Source of the DNA: Pseudomonas sp. URMO17WK12:I2
GTDB taxonomy: Bacteria; Pseudomonadota; Gammaproteobacteria; Pseudomonadales; Pseudomonadaceae
Direction of reading: 5' to 3'
DNA length: 64,000 nucleotides
Assembly: GCF_003253735.1 (NCBI RefSeq)
Contig: NZ_QKYW01000003.1
Location: 62,001-126,000, forward strand
The notes under the pieces were generated by a model. It worked only from the letters and a program-made list of their open reading frames with translations. It had not been told where the DNA came from and searched no databases. Positions 18,670-27,591 of the stretch are shown one piece after another (positions within the stretch are counted from its first letter, which is position 1; every line of letters starts with the position of its first letter). The position numbers and the translations under genes were made by a program.

Positions 18670-21042
18670 TTGGCAGAGTACGTAGTTTCCCTCGATAAGC
18701 TCGGCAATCACGATGTCGAGCATGTAGGGGGCAAGAACGCCTCCCTCGGCGAGATGATCAGCAACCTGGCGGGCGCTGGCGTTTCGGTTCCCGGTGGTTT
18801 CGCCACGACGGCCCAGGCCTATCGCGACTTCCTCGAGCAGAGCGGGCTCAATGCGCAGATCCACGAGGCGCTGGATGCCCTGGATGTCGACGACGTCAAC
18901 GCCCTGGCCAAGACCGGCGCGCAGATTCGCCAGTGGGTGATGGACGCCGAATTCCCGGTCGAGCTCAACGAGCAGATTCGTACCGCCTTCGCCGCCATGG
19001 CCAACGGCAATGACAACATGGCGGTAGCCGTGCGTTCCTCGGCTACCGCCGAAGACCTGCCGGATGCCTCCTTCGCCGGCCAGCAGGAAACCTTCCTGAA
19101 CATCCGCGGCGTCGAGAACGTCATCCGCGCCGCCAAGGAAGTTTTCGCCTCGCTGTTCAACGACCGCGCCATCGCCTACCGCGTGCATCAGGGCTTCGAC
19201 CACAAGCTGGTCGCCCTGTCTGCTGGCGTGCAGCGCATGGTGCGTTCGGAAACCGGCACCGCCGGCGTGATGTTCACCCTCGATACCGAGTCGGGCTTTC
19301 GCGACGTGGTGTTCATCACCGGCGCCTACGGCCTGGGTGAGACGGTGGTGCAGGGCGCGGTCAACCCTGACGAATTCTACGTCCACAAGCAGACCCTGGA
19401 GGCCGGTCGCCCGGCGATCCTGCGGCGCAACCTGGGCAGCAAGGCGATCAAGATGATCTACGGCGAGGAAGCCAAGGCCGGCAAGTCGGTCAAGGTGGTC
19501 GACGTCGACCGTGCCGAGCGCGCGCGCTTCTGCCTGAGCGACGCCGAGGTCAGCGAACTGGCCAAGCAGGCCATGATCATCGAGAAGCACTATGGCCGCC
19601 CGATGGACATCGAGTGGGCCAAGGACGGCGATGACGGCAAGCTGTACATCGTTCAGGCCCGCCCGGAAACCGTGAAGAGCCGTGCCAGCGCCACCGTGAT
19701 GGAGCGCTACCTGCTCAAGGAAAAAGGCACCGTGCTGGTCGAGGGCCGCGCCATTGGCCAGAAGATCGGTGCTGGCAAGGTGCGGGTGATCAATGACGTG
19801 TCCGAGATGGACAAGGTGCAGCCCGGCGACGTGCTGGTCTCCGACATGACCGACCCGGACTGGGAGCCGGTGATGAAACGCGCCAGCGCCATCGTCACCA
19901 ACCGTGGTGGGCGTACCTGCCACGCGGCGATCATTGCCCGTGAGCTGGGCATCCCGGCGGTGGTCGGTTGCGGCAACGCCACCCACGCACTGCGTGACGG
20001 CCAGGGCGTGACCGTTTCCTGCGCCGAGGGCGACACCGGCTTCATTTTCGAGGGCGAGCTGGGCTTCGACATCCGCCAGAACTCCATCGACGCCATGCCC
20101 GAACTGCCGTTCAAGATCATGATGAACGTCGGTAATCCGGACCGCGCCTTCGATTTCGCCCAGCTGCCCAACGCCGGTATCGGCCTGGCGCGCCTGGAAT
20201 TCATCATCAACCGCATGATCGGCGTGCACCCCAAGGCGCTGCTGAACATGGACGGCCTGCCGCCGGAAATCCGCGAAAGCGTCGAGAAGCGCATTGCCGG
20301 CTACGACGACCCGGTGAATTTCTACGTCGAGAAGCTGGTCGAGGGCATCAGCACCCTGGCTGCGGCGTTCTGGCCGAAGAAGGTCATCGTGCGCCTGTCC
20401 GACTTCAAGTCCAACGAATACGCCAACCTGATCGGCGGCAAGCTGTACGAGCCGGAAGAAGAAAACCCGATGCTGGGTTTCCGTGGCGCGTCGCGCTATA
20501 TCAGCGAGTCGTTCCGTGACTGCTTCGAGCTCGAGTGCCGGGCGCTGAAGAAGGTCCGCAACGAGATGGGCCTGACCAACGTCGAGATCATGGTGCCGTT
20601 CGTGCGCACCCTGGGCGAAGCCAAACAGGTGGTCGACCTGCTGGCCGAGAACGGCCTGGCGCGCGGTCAGGATGGCCTGAAAGTCATCATGATGTGCGAG
20701 CTGCCGTCCAACGCCATCCTGGCCGAGGAGTTCCTCGAGTACTTCGACGGTTTCTCCATCGGCTCCAACGACCTGACCCAGCTGACCCTGGGCCTGGACC
20801 GCGATTCCGGGATCGTCGCGCACCTGTTCGATGAGCGTAACCCGGCGGTCAAGAAACTGCTGTCCAACGCCATCCAGGCATGCAACAAGGCGGGTAAGTA
20901 CATCGGTATCTGCGGTCAGGGCCCGTCGGACCACCCGGACCTGGCGCGCTGGCTGATGGAGCAGGGCATCGAAAGCGTGTCCCTGAATCCGGATTCGGTG
21001 CTGGAAACCTGGTTCTTCCTGGCCGAAGCCCAGCCCAGCTGA
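18670..21042 (+). CDS. ppsA: Phosphoenolpyruvate synthase (pyruvate, water dikinase)
   Basis: A 790-aa enzyme that converts pyruvate and ATP to PEP, AMP and Pi for gluconeogenesis. Domain order is the usual one: N-terminal ATP-grasp domain (K-N-A-S-L-G-E-M near 21), central phosphohistidine domain with G-G-R-T-C-H-A (catalytic His418), and C-terminal PEP-binding barrel. The start is a TTG at 18670, preceded by a good GGAGAG at 18658-18663 and matching the family N terminus. PpsR would phosphorylate the Thr two residues before the catalytic His. A terminator follows at 21068. Confidence 0.97.
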   Translation: MAEYVVSLDKLGNHDVEHVGGKNASLGEMISNLAGAGVSVPGGFATTAQAYRDFLEQSGLNAQIHEALDALDVDDVNALAKTGAQIRQWVMDAEFPVELNEQIRTAFAAMANGNDNMAVAVRSSATAEDLPDASFAGQQETFLNIRGVENVIRAAKEVFASLFNDRAIAYRVHQGFDHKLVALSAGVQRMVRSETGTAGVMFTLDTESGFRDVVFITGAYGLGETVVQGAVNPDEFYVHKQTLEAGRPAILRRNLGSKAIKMIYGEEAKAGKSVKVVDVDRAERARFCLSDAEVSELAKQAMIIEKHYGRPMDIEWAKDGDDGKLYIVQARPETVKSRASATVMERYLLKEKGTVLVEGRAIGQKIGAGKVRVINDVSEMDKVQPGDVLVSDMTDPDWEPVMKRASAIVTNRGGRTCHAAIIARELGIPAVVGCGNATHALRDGQGVTVSCAEGDTGFIFEGELGFDIRQNSIDAMPELPFKIMMNVGNPDRAFDFAQLPNAGIGLARLEFIINRMIGVHPKALLNMDGLPPEIRESVEKRIAGYDDPVNFYVEKLVEGISTLAAAFWPKKVIVRLSDFKSNEYANLIGGKLYEPEEENPMLGFRGASRYISESFRDCFELECRALKKVRNEMGLTNVEIMVPFVRTLGEAKQVVDLLAENGLARGQDGLKVIMMCELPSNAILAEEFLEYFDGFSIGSNDLTQLTLGLDRDSGIVAHLFDERNPAVKKLLSNAIQACNKAGKYIGICGQGPSDHPDLARWLMEQGIESVSLNPDSVLETWFFLAEAQPS

Positions 21043-21067
21043 TCGAAGCGATTTGAAGGGCGACCCG

Positions 21068-21093
21068 AGGGCAGGTTCTACCTGCCCTTTTTT
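21068..21093 (+). terminator. Rho-independent terminator of ppsA
   Basis: AGGGCAGGT (21068-21076) pairs perfectly with ACCTGCCCT (21080-21088) around a TCT loop and runs into six T residues. It begins 26 bp after the ppsA stop. Confidence 0.92.
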
Positions 21094-21282
21094 GTGGCCT
21101 GCCATCCCCGGCGGCCACCCTTCAGGCCGTCGCAAGCGACGTCAAAGACTTCTCCCGGAGGTTTTTCGTACCGCTGTGCGGGCGCCAGCCCGCGGGTTGG
21201 CTGTTCTAGGCGATTTTGAATTTTGCTGCCTGCCAGCGGGCAATCCCTGCGGCAGGCAATCCGTTGGTTCAGAGCGAAGAAG

Positions 21283-22287
21283 ATGCAAAGCAGCAGTGAG
21301 TTGTTTCCCGTAGCGTTGCTGAGTGCCGAGCTGCGTGGCGATCTGAGTGAAGATGTGTACCGCCTCAAGCCGGGCAACAGCCCGGATTTCAGTGTCGAAC
21401 TGGCGGTCACCCGCCTGGGGTTGGCAGGGCAGGAGCGAGCACGTGGCGAGCCGGTGATCCTGCTGCATGGCAGCTTTTCCAATCGCCGTTTCTGGTACTC
21501 GCCGGGGGGCATCGGCCTGGCGCCTTATTTGGTGCGGGCCGGTTTCGATGTATGGATCGCCGAGATGCGCGGCCATGGTCTGTCGCCGCGCAACCTGGCT
21601 TATCGGCATAACTGTGTGGCCGACTACGTCCGTTACGATCTGCCGGCAATCGCCGCGTTCGTTGCCGAGCAGAATCCGGCTCCGATCCATTGGCTCGGCC
21701 ATTCACTGGGCGGCCTGACCCTGGCTGCGGCACTGGGCGGCGGGTATCTGCCGCAGGCCGGTGTCGCCAGCCTGGCGCTGTTCGGGGCCGAGGTCAGCCG
21801 CCGTTACTGGATGCTCAAGGTGCCGCCCTTCGAGTGGCTCGCACGCCTTGCAGTCAAACGATTCGCGGTGCTCTCGGGGGCGCGACTCAGGCGCGGGCCT
21901 GAGGACGAGCCGATTGGCATCGCCCTGGAAACCCTGCGCTGGCACCGCCTGTTCGGGCGTTTCGGCGATGCCCAACGGGACTGGTGGGCGGGGCTGCGAG
22001 AGGTCGCCGTACCGCTGTTGGCGGTGGCCAGTGACGCTGACCGGCAATGTCCGCCCGATGCCTGTCGCGGCTTGTTCGAGCAATTCGCTTCGGCAGACCG
22101 CACCTTCGTCAACCTGGGGCGTGGGCAGGGCTTTGCCCATGACTACGATCATGTGCAGATGCTGGTCAGCAAGCTGGCCCAGGACGAAGTCTGGCCGCTG
22201 GTGCTCCGCTGGCTGATGGGCGAGCGCCAATCGCCCCGCCACGAGGCGGATGAGCAGGGTGGTACGGCCGTCGCCGCTGTGCCGTGA
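21283..22287 (+). CDS. Alpha/beta hydrolase, putative esterase (PA1771-like)
   Basis: A 334-aa alpha/beta-hydrolase. L-L-H-G-S (60-64) forms the oxyanion-hole region, and G-H-S-L-G-G (139-144) is the nucleophile elbow with Ser141. The aspartate near D-A-D-R in the C-terminal third and the histidine in F-A-H-D-Y-D-H complete a plausible triad. The ATG at 21283 has an AGCGAAGAAG site; an in-frame TTG at 21223 has none. In P. aeruginosa a homologous esterase gene also sits between ppsA and the rraA-like gene. The substrate is unknown; it is probably cytoplasmic, as there is no signal peptide. Confidence 0.82.
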   Translation: MQSSSELFPVALLSAELRGDLSEDVYRLKPGNSPDFSVELAVTRLGLAGQERARGEPVILLHGSFSNRRFWYSPGGIGLAPYLVRAGFDVWIAEMRGHGLSPRNLAYRHNCVADYVRYDLPAIAAFVAEQNPAPIHWLGHSLGGLTLAAALGGGYLPQAGVASLALFGAEVSRRYWMLKVPPFEWLARLAVKRFAVLSGARLRRGPEDEPIGIALETLRWHRLFGRFGDAQRDWWAGLREVAVPLLAVASDADRQCPPDACRGLFEQFASADRTFVNLGRGQGFAHDYDHVQMLVSKLAQDEVWPLVLRWLMGERQSPRHEADEQGGTAVAAVP

Positions 22288-22377
22288 TGCGGCGCGGATG
22301 GCGCGCTGACGGGAGTGTTCGAGGCATAGCGGATAAGGCTATGCTGCAGGCTTCGAACACCAACCAGGAGTTTCGCC

Positions 22378-22863
22378 ATGCACTACAGCACGCCCGATCT
22401 GTGTGACGCCAACCCGGAACTGGTCAGCGTCGTGGAGCCGATGTTCAGCAACTTCGGCGGCCGCGACTCGTTCGGTGGGCAGATCGTCACCGTCAAATGC
22501 TTCGAGGACAATTCCCTGGTCAAGTCCCAGGCCGACCAGCCCGGTGCCGGCAAGGTGCTGGTGGTCGATGGCGGTGCCTCGCTGCGCTGCGCGTTGCTGG
22601 GCGACATGATCGCCGAAAAGGCCGCGAGCAACGGCTGGGAAGGCATGGTGATTTACGGCTGCGTGCGTGACGTTGACGTGCTGGCGCAAACCCATCTGGG
22701 CGTACAGGCCCTGGGTAGCCACCCGAAGAAGACCGAGAAGCGTGGCCTGGGCGACCTCAACGTGGTGGTCAACTTTGGTGGCGTCACCTTCCGCCCGGGC
22801 GAGTATCTGTATGCCGACAACAACGGCATCATCGTTTCACCACAGGCGCTGCAAACCGAGTAA
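22378..22863 (+). CDS. rraA: RraA family protein (RNase E activity regulator / HMG aldolase-like)
   Basis: A 161-aa RraA/MenG-like protein. The core G-D-M-I-A near 76-80 and the G-C-V-R-D motif (near 97-101) match the family, some members of which bind RNase E and inhibit it while others are class II 4-hydroxy-4-methyl-2-oxoglutarate/oxaloacetate aldolases. The Arg-Asp pair of the aldolase active site is kept, so a lyase activity is possible. GGAG precedes the ATG. The place between the esterase and cmaX is conserved in Pseudomonas. Confidence 0.9.
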   Translation: MHYSTPDLCDANPELVSVVEPMFSNFGGRDSFGGQIVTVKCFEDNSLVKSQADQPGAGKVLVVDGGASLRCALLGDMIAEKAASNGWEGMVIYGCVRDVDVLAQTHLGVQALGSHPKKTEKRGLGDLNVVVNFGGVTFRPGEYLYADNNGIIVSPQALQTE

Positions 22864-22903
22864 CCGGGCACTGTAGTCGCCTGGCAGCTATCAAGGGGTA
22901 TGG

Positions 22904-23899
22904 ATGTACGAGGAAGACAACGCGCAGTGGGGCCTGGTCCACGGCTTCGTGCTGGATGGCAAGGGCGGCGCCCAGGCGGTGGCCCGCGAGCAACTCGACG
23001 GCTTGCAGCTCGATGACGGGCAGAGCCTGTGGCTGCACTGGGATCGCAGCCACCCGCAGACCCGGAGCTGGCTGCGCCGCGACAGTGGTCTGAGCGAGTT
23101 CGCCTGCGACCTGCTGCTCGAGGAGAATACCCGCCCGCGGGCCTTGCCCCTGCCGGACGACGAGTTGCTGCTGTTCCTGCGTGGCGTCAACCTCAACCCC
23201 GGGGCCGAGCCCGAGGACATGGTCTCGGTGCGTATTTCCGCGGGTGCGCAGCGGGTGATCTCGTTGCGCTTGCGGCCGCTGCGTGCCACCGAAGACCTGA
23301 TCGAGCGGCTGCAGGCGGGCAAGGGGCCGAGAAATGCCTCCGAGCTGATCCTGCAACTCAGTGATTACCTCACCGACAAGGTCGAGGATCTGGTGACCGG
23401 GCTTTCCGACCTGGTCGACGGGCAGGAAGAGCAGGTCGATGGCAACGAGCGCAGCTTGCCCGATCACGGCCTGTTGCTGCACATCCGCCGCCGCGCCGCA
23501 GGGCTGCGCCGTTTCCTGTCGCCGCAACGTGATATCTACGCACAGCTCACGCGCAGCCAGTTGCCCTGGTTGAGCCACGAAGACAGCCTGTATTGGAACG
23601 AGCTCAACAACCGCTTGCTGCGCTATCTCGAGGAGCTGGAGCTGACGCGCGAGCGCATCGGCCTGCTGCTGGAGACGGAGAACCGCCGGTTGGATGTGCG
23701 CATGAACCACATCATGTTCCGCTTCGGCATCATCACCTGCATTTTCCTGCCCATGAGCTTCGTCACCGGTCTCTTGGGCATCAACGTCGGCGGCATTCCC
23801 GGTGCCGAGAGCCCCTATGGCTTCCTGATCGCGTGCCTGCTCATGGTGTTGATCGGCCTGGGCCAGTGGCTGCTGTTTCGCCGTCTGCGCTGGGTCTGA
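22904..23899 (+). CDS. cmaX: CorA/ZntB-like divalent cation transporter CmaX
   Basis: A 331-aa CorA superfamily protein. It has a long cytoplasmic N-terminal region, two C-terminal membrane helices (about 268-290 and 302-322) and the loop G-I-N-V-G-G between them. The canonical CorA motif is G-M-N; G-I-N variants are usual in ZntB. AAGGGG lies before the ATG. It begins the cmaX-crfX-cmpX gene set that precedes sigX in Pseudomonas, a locus tied to envelope stress. The ion is not predictable from sequence. Confidence 0.88.
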   Translation: MYEEDNAQWGLVHGFVLDGKGGAQAVAREQLDGLQLDDGQSLWLHWDRSHPQTRSWLRRDSGLSEFACDLLLEENTRPRALPLPDDELLLFLRGVNLNPGAEPEDMVSVRISAGAQRVISLRLRPLRATEDLIERLQAGKGPRNASELILQLSDYLTDKVEDLVTGLSDLVDGQEEQVDGNERSLPDHGLLLHIRRRAAGLRRFLSPQRDIYAQLTRSQLPWLSHEDSLYWNELNNRLLRYLEELELTRERIGLLLETENRRLDVRMNHIMFRFGIITCIFLPMSFVTGLLGINVGGIPGAESPYGFLIACLLMVLIGLGQWLLFRRLRWV

Positions 23900-23953
23900 T
23901 GTGACTCGCCTCGCAGCCGCTTCGTCTAGCGGAGACGTTCTGTGAGGTCTGCC

Positions 23954-24202
23954 ATGCACGATCCATTCGAAGAATCTCTGCGTGATTTGTTGAAAGCCTC
24001 GTCTTCGCCGGCGCGCGACGACGACGCCTGCCTGAACCGCGTCCTGAAAACCGCCAACCGCCAGGTGGGGGCGGGCGACCTGTTCGGCCTGATGGGGCAT
24101 TGGGCCCGCGCCCTGATGATCGCCCTCAACAATGGCTCTTCCCATGTCGCACCGGTGTCACGCCGCCGTGCCTCTGCTCGTTCTTCCGATAAGGCTCAAT
24201 GA
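23954..24202 (+). CDS. crfX: CrfX, small conserved Pseudomonas protein
   Basis: An 82-aa protein of unknown biochemical function. Its N-terminal half is acidic and polar (M-H-D-P-F-E-E-S-L), a short hydrophobic patch lies at about 43-58 and the tail is basic and serine-rich. The start follows GAGGTCTGCC with good spacing. Its length and place between the CorA-like and mechanosensitive-channel genes match crfX (cfrX) of the sigX locus. The cmpX start follows one base after this stop, so the two are translationally coupled. Confidence 0.8.
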   Translation: MHDPFEESLRDLLKASSSPARDDDACLNRVLKTANRQVGAGDLFGLMGHWARALMIALNNGSSHVAPVSRRRASARSSDKAQ

Positions 24203-24203
24203 A

Positions 24204-25028
24204 ATGGAACTCGATCCCTGGACTCATAGCCTGGTCGCCGCGATGACGGCGCTGTGGACGAAAGTCGCCAGCTTCATTCCCAATCTGTTCGTGGCGCTGG
24301 TGCTGGTGCTGCTCGGTTTCATCGTCGCCAAGCTGCTCGACACCTTGCTGTCCAAGCTGCTCGGCAAACTGGGCCTGGATCGCCTGATGGCCGGCACCGG
24401 GCTGACCAAGATCCTGGGCCGCGCAGGCTTCCAGGTGCCGGTTTCGACCCTGATCGGCAAGATCGTCTACTGGTTCGTGCTGCTGATATTCCTGGTCTCG
24501 GCTGCCGAGTCGTTGGGCCTGGAGCGCGTATCGGCCACCCTCGACGTGCTGGCGCTGTACCTGCCCAAGGTATTCGGGGCGGCGCTGATCCTGCTCGCCG
24601 GCGTGTTGCTCGCCCATCTGCTCAGCGGCCTGGTGCGTGGCGCCGCCGAAGGTGTCGGGCTGGAGTATGCCCACGGGCTGGCGCGTCTGGCCCAGGGCCT
24701 GGTGATCATCATCAGCATCTCCGTGGCCATCGGCCAGTTGGAGGTGAAGACCGACCTGCTCAACAACGTAATCGCCATCGTGTTGATTTCCGTCGGCCTG
24801 GCCGTGGCGCTGGCGCTGGGGCTGGGCAGTCGTGGGCTGGCCAGCCAGATCCTCGCCGGCATCTATGTGCGTGAGCTGTATCAGGTTGGCCAGGAAATCG
24901 AGGTGGACGGCGTCAAGGGGCAGATCGAGGAAATCGGCACGGTCAAGACCAGCGTACTGACGGACGCGGGGGAATTGGTTTCACTCTCCAATCGGGTGTT
25001 GCTCGAGCAGCGGGTAAGCAGCCGTTAA
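24204..25028 (+). CDS. cmpX: CmpX, small-conductance mechanosensitive channel-like protein
   Basis: A 274-aa membrane protein with about five hydrophobic helices (20-45, 85-105, 120-145, 170-190, 192-212). It ends with a short soluble region with V-G-Q-E-I-E-V-D-G and G-T-V-K-T-S, like the beta domain of MscS channels. In P. aeruginosa CmpX influences SigX activity and envelope stress responses. It starts directly after crfX. A hairpin followed by a T-run lies between it and sigX. Confidence 0.88.
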   Translation: MELDPWTHSLVAAMTALWTKVASFIPNLFVALVLVLLGFIVAKLLDTLLSKLLGKLGLDRLMAGTGLTKILGRAGFQVPVSTLIGKIVYWFVLLIFLVSAAESLGLERVSATLDVLALYLPKVFGAALILLAGVLLAHLLSGLVRGAAEGVGLEYAHGLARLAQGLVIIISISVAIGQLEVKTDLLNNVIAIVLISVGLAVALALGLGSRGLASQILAGIYVRELYQVGQEIEVDGVKGQIEEIGTVKTSVLTDAGELVSLSNRVLLEQRVSSR

Positions 25029-25055
25029 GGGGCATTTCTGCTACCCTATGCGCCC

Positions 25056-25091
25056 AGCCAGCGGCCTGTTCGAACAGACGCTGGCTGTTTT
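25056..25091 (+). terminator. Terminator-like hairpin between cmpX and sigX
   Basis: AGCCAGCG (25056-25063) pairs with CGCTGGCT (25079-25086), with an inner perfect palindrome CTGTTCGAACAG (25066-25077), followed by GTTTT. It could end the cmaX-crfX-cmpX transcript or attenuate readthrough into sigX, whose start lies within about 30 bp. Confidence 0.7.
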
Positions 25092-25117
25092 CGTCCTGAC
25101 CGTTGGCCCGACCTGCT

Positions 25118-25708
25118 TTGAACGCACCCCAATCACCGTCACTGCGCTATGACCCACGCGAGCTCTCCGACGAGGAGCTGGTGGCGCGTGCCCATGACGA
25201 GCTGTTCCATGTAACGCGCGCTTACGAAGAATTGATGCGTCGTTACCAGCGCACCCTGTTCAATGTATGTGCGCGATATTTAGGGAACGATCGAGACGCC
25301 GACGATGTCTGTCAGGAAGTGATGCTCAAGGTTCTTTATGGGCTGAAGAACTTCGAGGGCAAATCGAAGTTCAAGACCTGGCTTTACAGCATTACCTACA
25401 ACGAATGCATCACTCAGTACCGCAAGGAGCGTCGCAAACGTCGTTTGATGGATGCGCTGAGTTTGGATCCTCTGGAAGAAGCGTCGGAAGAAAAGGCGCC
25501 GAAGATAGAGGATCGAGGCGGATTGGATCGCTGGCTCGTGCATGTGAACCCGATCGACCGGGAAATTCTGGTGCTACGTTTTGTCGCAGAGCTGGAGTTT
25601 CAGGAGATCGCCGACATCATGCACATGGGACTCAGCGCAACCAAAATGCGCTACAAACGCGCATTGGACCGATTGCGGGAAAAGTTTGCAGGTATTACCG
25701 AAAGTTAG
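25118..25708 (+). CDS. sigX: ECF sigma factor SigX
   Basis: A 196-aa extracytoplasmic-function sigma factor. Region 2 (Y-Q-R-T-L-F-N-V-C-A-R-Y-L-G through K-T-W-L-Y-S-I-T-Y-N-E) and region 4 (I-D-R-E-I-L-V-L-R-F to the C terminus) are intact. The C-terminal three quarters are of the kind nearly invariant among Pseudomonas. There is no ATG; I chose the TTG at 25118 because it gives the usual short leader before R-Y-D-P-R-E-L. A TTG at 25103 is the alternative (201 aa), and neither has a strong ribosome binding site, which suggests low-level translation. SigX drives oprF and fatty acid/membrane genes in P. aeruginosa. Confidence 0.93.
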   Translation: MNAPQSPSLRYDPRELSDEELVARAHDELFHVTRAYEELMRRYQRTLFNVCARYLGNDRDADDVCQEVMLKVLYGLKNFEGKSKFKTWLYSITYNECITQYRKERRKRRLMDALSLDPLEEASEEKAPKIEDRGGLDRWLVHVNPIDREILVLRFVAELEFQEIADIMHMGLSATKMRYKRALDRLREKFAGITES

Positions 25709-25813
25709 TTCGGTGCAGGCTTTAACTGGCAAAGGTGAGTTTTGTTAAACTTACCGCAGACCCGCATGTCTATCTGCATGCGGATCAATCACTCATAGAT
25801 GGGGATTTAACGG

Positions 25814-26794
25814 ATGAAACTGAAAAACACCTTAGGCGTAGTCATTGGCTCCTTGGTAGCCGCTACCTCCATGGGCGTGCTGGCTCAAGGCCAAGGCGCT
25901 GTCGAGGTGGAAGGCTTTGCCAACCGCTACTTCACCGACGTTCAGCGTGATTTCGCTCATGACGAAGGCAACCTGTTCGGCGCAAGCGTTGGTTACTACC
26001 TGACCGACGATGTCGAGCTGGCACTGTCGTACGGCGAGTACCACGACCTGCGTGGCGAAGGCGCTGCTGGCAGCAAGAACATCAAGGGCAACCTGACTGA
26101 TCTTAAAGCTCTCTACCACTTCGGCCAGCCGGGTGTAGGTCTGCGTCCTTACGTCTCCGGCGGCGTTGGTCACCAGAGCATCGGCGACGCCAACAAAGGC
26201 GGTCGTGACACTTCCACTCTGGCCATCGTTGGCGGCGGCGCGAAGTACTACTTCACCGAGATGCTGTACGCTCGTGCTGGCGTTGAAGCCCTGTACAACA
26301 TCGACAAGGGTGATACCGAATGGCAAGCCGGCGTTGGTGTCGGTCTGAACTTCGGCGGCAGCACTCGTCAGGTTGCTCAGGTAACCGAGCCGGCTCCAGA
26401 GCCAGTTCCGGCACCGGCTCCGGTCGTTGAAGAAGCTCCGCAAGTCGTTCGCGTCGAACTGGACGTGAAATTCGACTTCGACAAGGCTGCTGTCAAGCAA
26501 GAAAGCTACGGTGACATCAAAAACCTGGCTGACTTCATGAACCAGTACCCGCAAACCAGCACCACCGTTGAAGGTCACACTGACTCCGTCGGTACTGACG
26601 CTTACAACCAGAAGCTGTCCGAGCGTCGTGCAAACGCTGTTCGTGACGTGCTGGTCAACCAGTACGGCGTAGGCGCTGATCGCGTCAACTCGGTTGGTTA
26701 TGGCGAGTCCCGTCCGGTTGCTGACAACGCCACCGAAGAAGGCCGCGCTATCAACCGTCGCGTAGAAGCCGAAGTAGAAGCCCAAGCCCAGTAA
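25814..26794 (+). CDS. oprF: Major outer membrane porin OprF
   Basis: A 326-aa outer membrane protein. Signal peptide about 1-24 (cut after V-L-A), an eight-strand beta-barrel to about residue 185, a Pro-rich linker near 193-213 (P-A-P-E-P-V-P-A-P) and an OmpA peptidoglycan-binding domain with G-H-T-D-S-V-G at about 255-261. It has no cysteines, unlike the P. aeruginosa protein, which has four in the linker region. Codon use is strongly biased toward highly expressed genes. It lies 105 bp after sigX, as in other Pseudomonas. Confidence 0.97.
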   Translation: MKLKNTLGVVIGSLVAATSMGVLAQGQGAVEVEGFANRYFTDVQRDFAHDEGNLFGASVGYYLTDDVELALSYGEYHDLRGEGAAGSKNIKGNLTDLKALYHFGQPGVGLRPYVSGGVGHQSIGDANKGGRDTSTLAIVGGGAKYYFTEMLYARAGVEALYNIDKGDTEWQAGVGVGLNFGGSTRQVAQVTEPAPEPVPAPAPVVEEAPQVVRVELDVKFDFDKAAVKQESYGDIKNLADFMNQYPQTSTTVEGHTDSVGTDAYNQKLSERRANAVRDVLVNQYGVGADRVNSVGYGESRPVADNATEEGRAINRRVEAEVEAQAQ

Positions 26795-26811
26795 TAGGCT
26801 AAGGCGTCACG

Positions 26812-26838
26812 AAAAACCCGGCCTAGGCCGGGTTTTTC
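26812..26838 (+). terminator. Rho-independent terminator of oprF
   Basis: AAAAACCCGGCC pairs with GGCCGGGTTTTT around a TA centre, ending in a T-rich run. It begins 18 bp after the oprF stop. The A-run on the other side would also let it work on the minus strand. Confidence 0.93.
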
Positions 26839-26860
26839 TTTGCCTGGAAAAAATCGGGGC

Positions 26861-26921
26861 AAATAAAAACGGCATCTACCAGAGCACCCGATGGGGGGAA
26901 GGGTGATCAGGCAGATGCCGT
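26861..26921 (-). terminator. Minus-strand hairpin with T-run; possible 3' end of a small RNA
   Basis: Read on the minus strand, ACGGCATCTGCC (26921-26910) pairs with GGTAGATGCCGT (26880-26869) with one mismatch. An inner stem CACCC/GGGTG (26901-26905 with 26885-26889) encloses a C-rich loop, and a TTTTTATTT run follows. This is a good intrinsic terminator for leftward transcription. It lies about 160 bp beyond the stop of the leftward gene at 27082, so it may end that transcript or a separate small RNA coming from about 26930-27080. Confidence 0.55.
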
Positions 26922-27081
26922 GTCCGTTACCGGGCTTCCCATATGAGGGTTGCCACGTGTTGTTCAGCTTATTAAAGCAAGCATCGCGCCATATGCAAGG
27001 CGGGACCTGTCGGCCCGGTTATCGGCGTAGCGCCCATGAACCCTGAACCATCAGTGCGCAACAGGCGGCAAGCGTGCTCCA

Positions 27082-27396
27082 TCATGAGGCCGGGCAGGCA
27101 CGGGCTTCCTCGATATAGTCCCTGAGCCAGTGCAACACCTCGACGGCTTCCCAGCGATTGGGATCGAACATCGCGTAGGCCAACCCCTGGTAGCCGACCA
27201 CATCCAGCTGGCGGTGATAACCGGCCCGTTGCAGCAGTGCTTCGATCTCGGCAAAGCAGGTGTTGAAGTGCAAGCGGTTGAACGGCGTTTTACCTTCGGT
27301 AACGATCCCCTCCAGATGCAGCTCCTCGACGGTGAGGCGCACCTTGTCCAGTGGCATTCGGTTTACCGTGTGTTTGAGTTGCAATACGTCCAGCAT
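27082..27396 (-). CDS. Conserved hypothetical protein, predicted SOS-regulated
   Basis: A 104-aa cytoplasmic protein that I cannot assign to a family. It is rich in Leu, Glu and Arg, with mixed helix-like segments and no signal peptide or membrane helix. The start at 27396 has a strong GGGAG eight bases upstream. A perfect CTGT-N8-ACAG LexA-type site lies about 90 bp before the start, so DNA-damage induction is expected if the promoter lies there. It is separated from the oprF terminator by a 240-bp gap that holds a leftward terminator-like hairpin. Confidence 0.7.
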   Translation of the reverse strand: MLDVLQLKHTVNRMPLDKVRLTVEELHLEGIVTEGKTPFNRLHFNTCFAEIEALLQRAGYHRQLDVVGYQGLAYAMFDPNRWEAVEVLHWLRDYIEEARACPAS

Positions 27397-27485
27397 CGTT
27401 AGGCTCCCGCTATAGGCCTGATCTCGCCGGGAAATGTCCGGGCCTGCGATCATGTGGTGACGGCTGCTAGGGTAATTCAAAAACA

Positions 27486-27501
27486 CTGTACAAATAAACA
27501 G
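27486..27501. promoter_or_regulatory. LexA (SOS) box
   Basis: CTGT-ACAAATAA-ACAG matches the gamma-proteobacterial LexA consensus CTGT-N8-ACAG exactly at the eight defined positions. It sits in an AT-rich stretch almost midway between two divergent starts, 89 bp from the leftward gene (27396) and 90 bp from the rightward lipoprotein gene (27592). Confidence 0.7.
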
Positions 27502-27591
27502 TATTCGGTAATAGTTGGCCTCGACGCTTGCTGACTCCCATGTCCGGCGGCGCTGCATGGCGCCGCTGATCAATGCCGAGGACTTCCTGTA

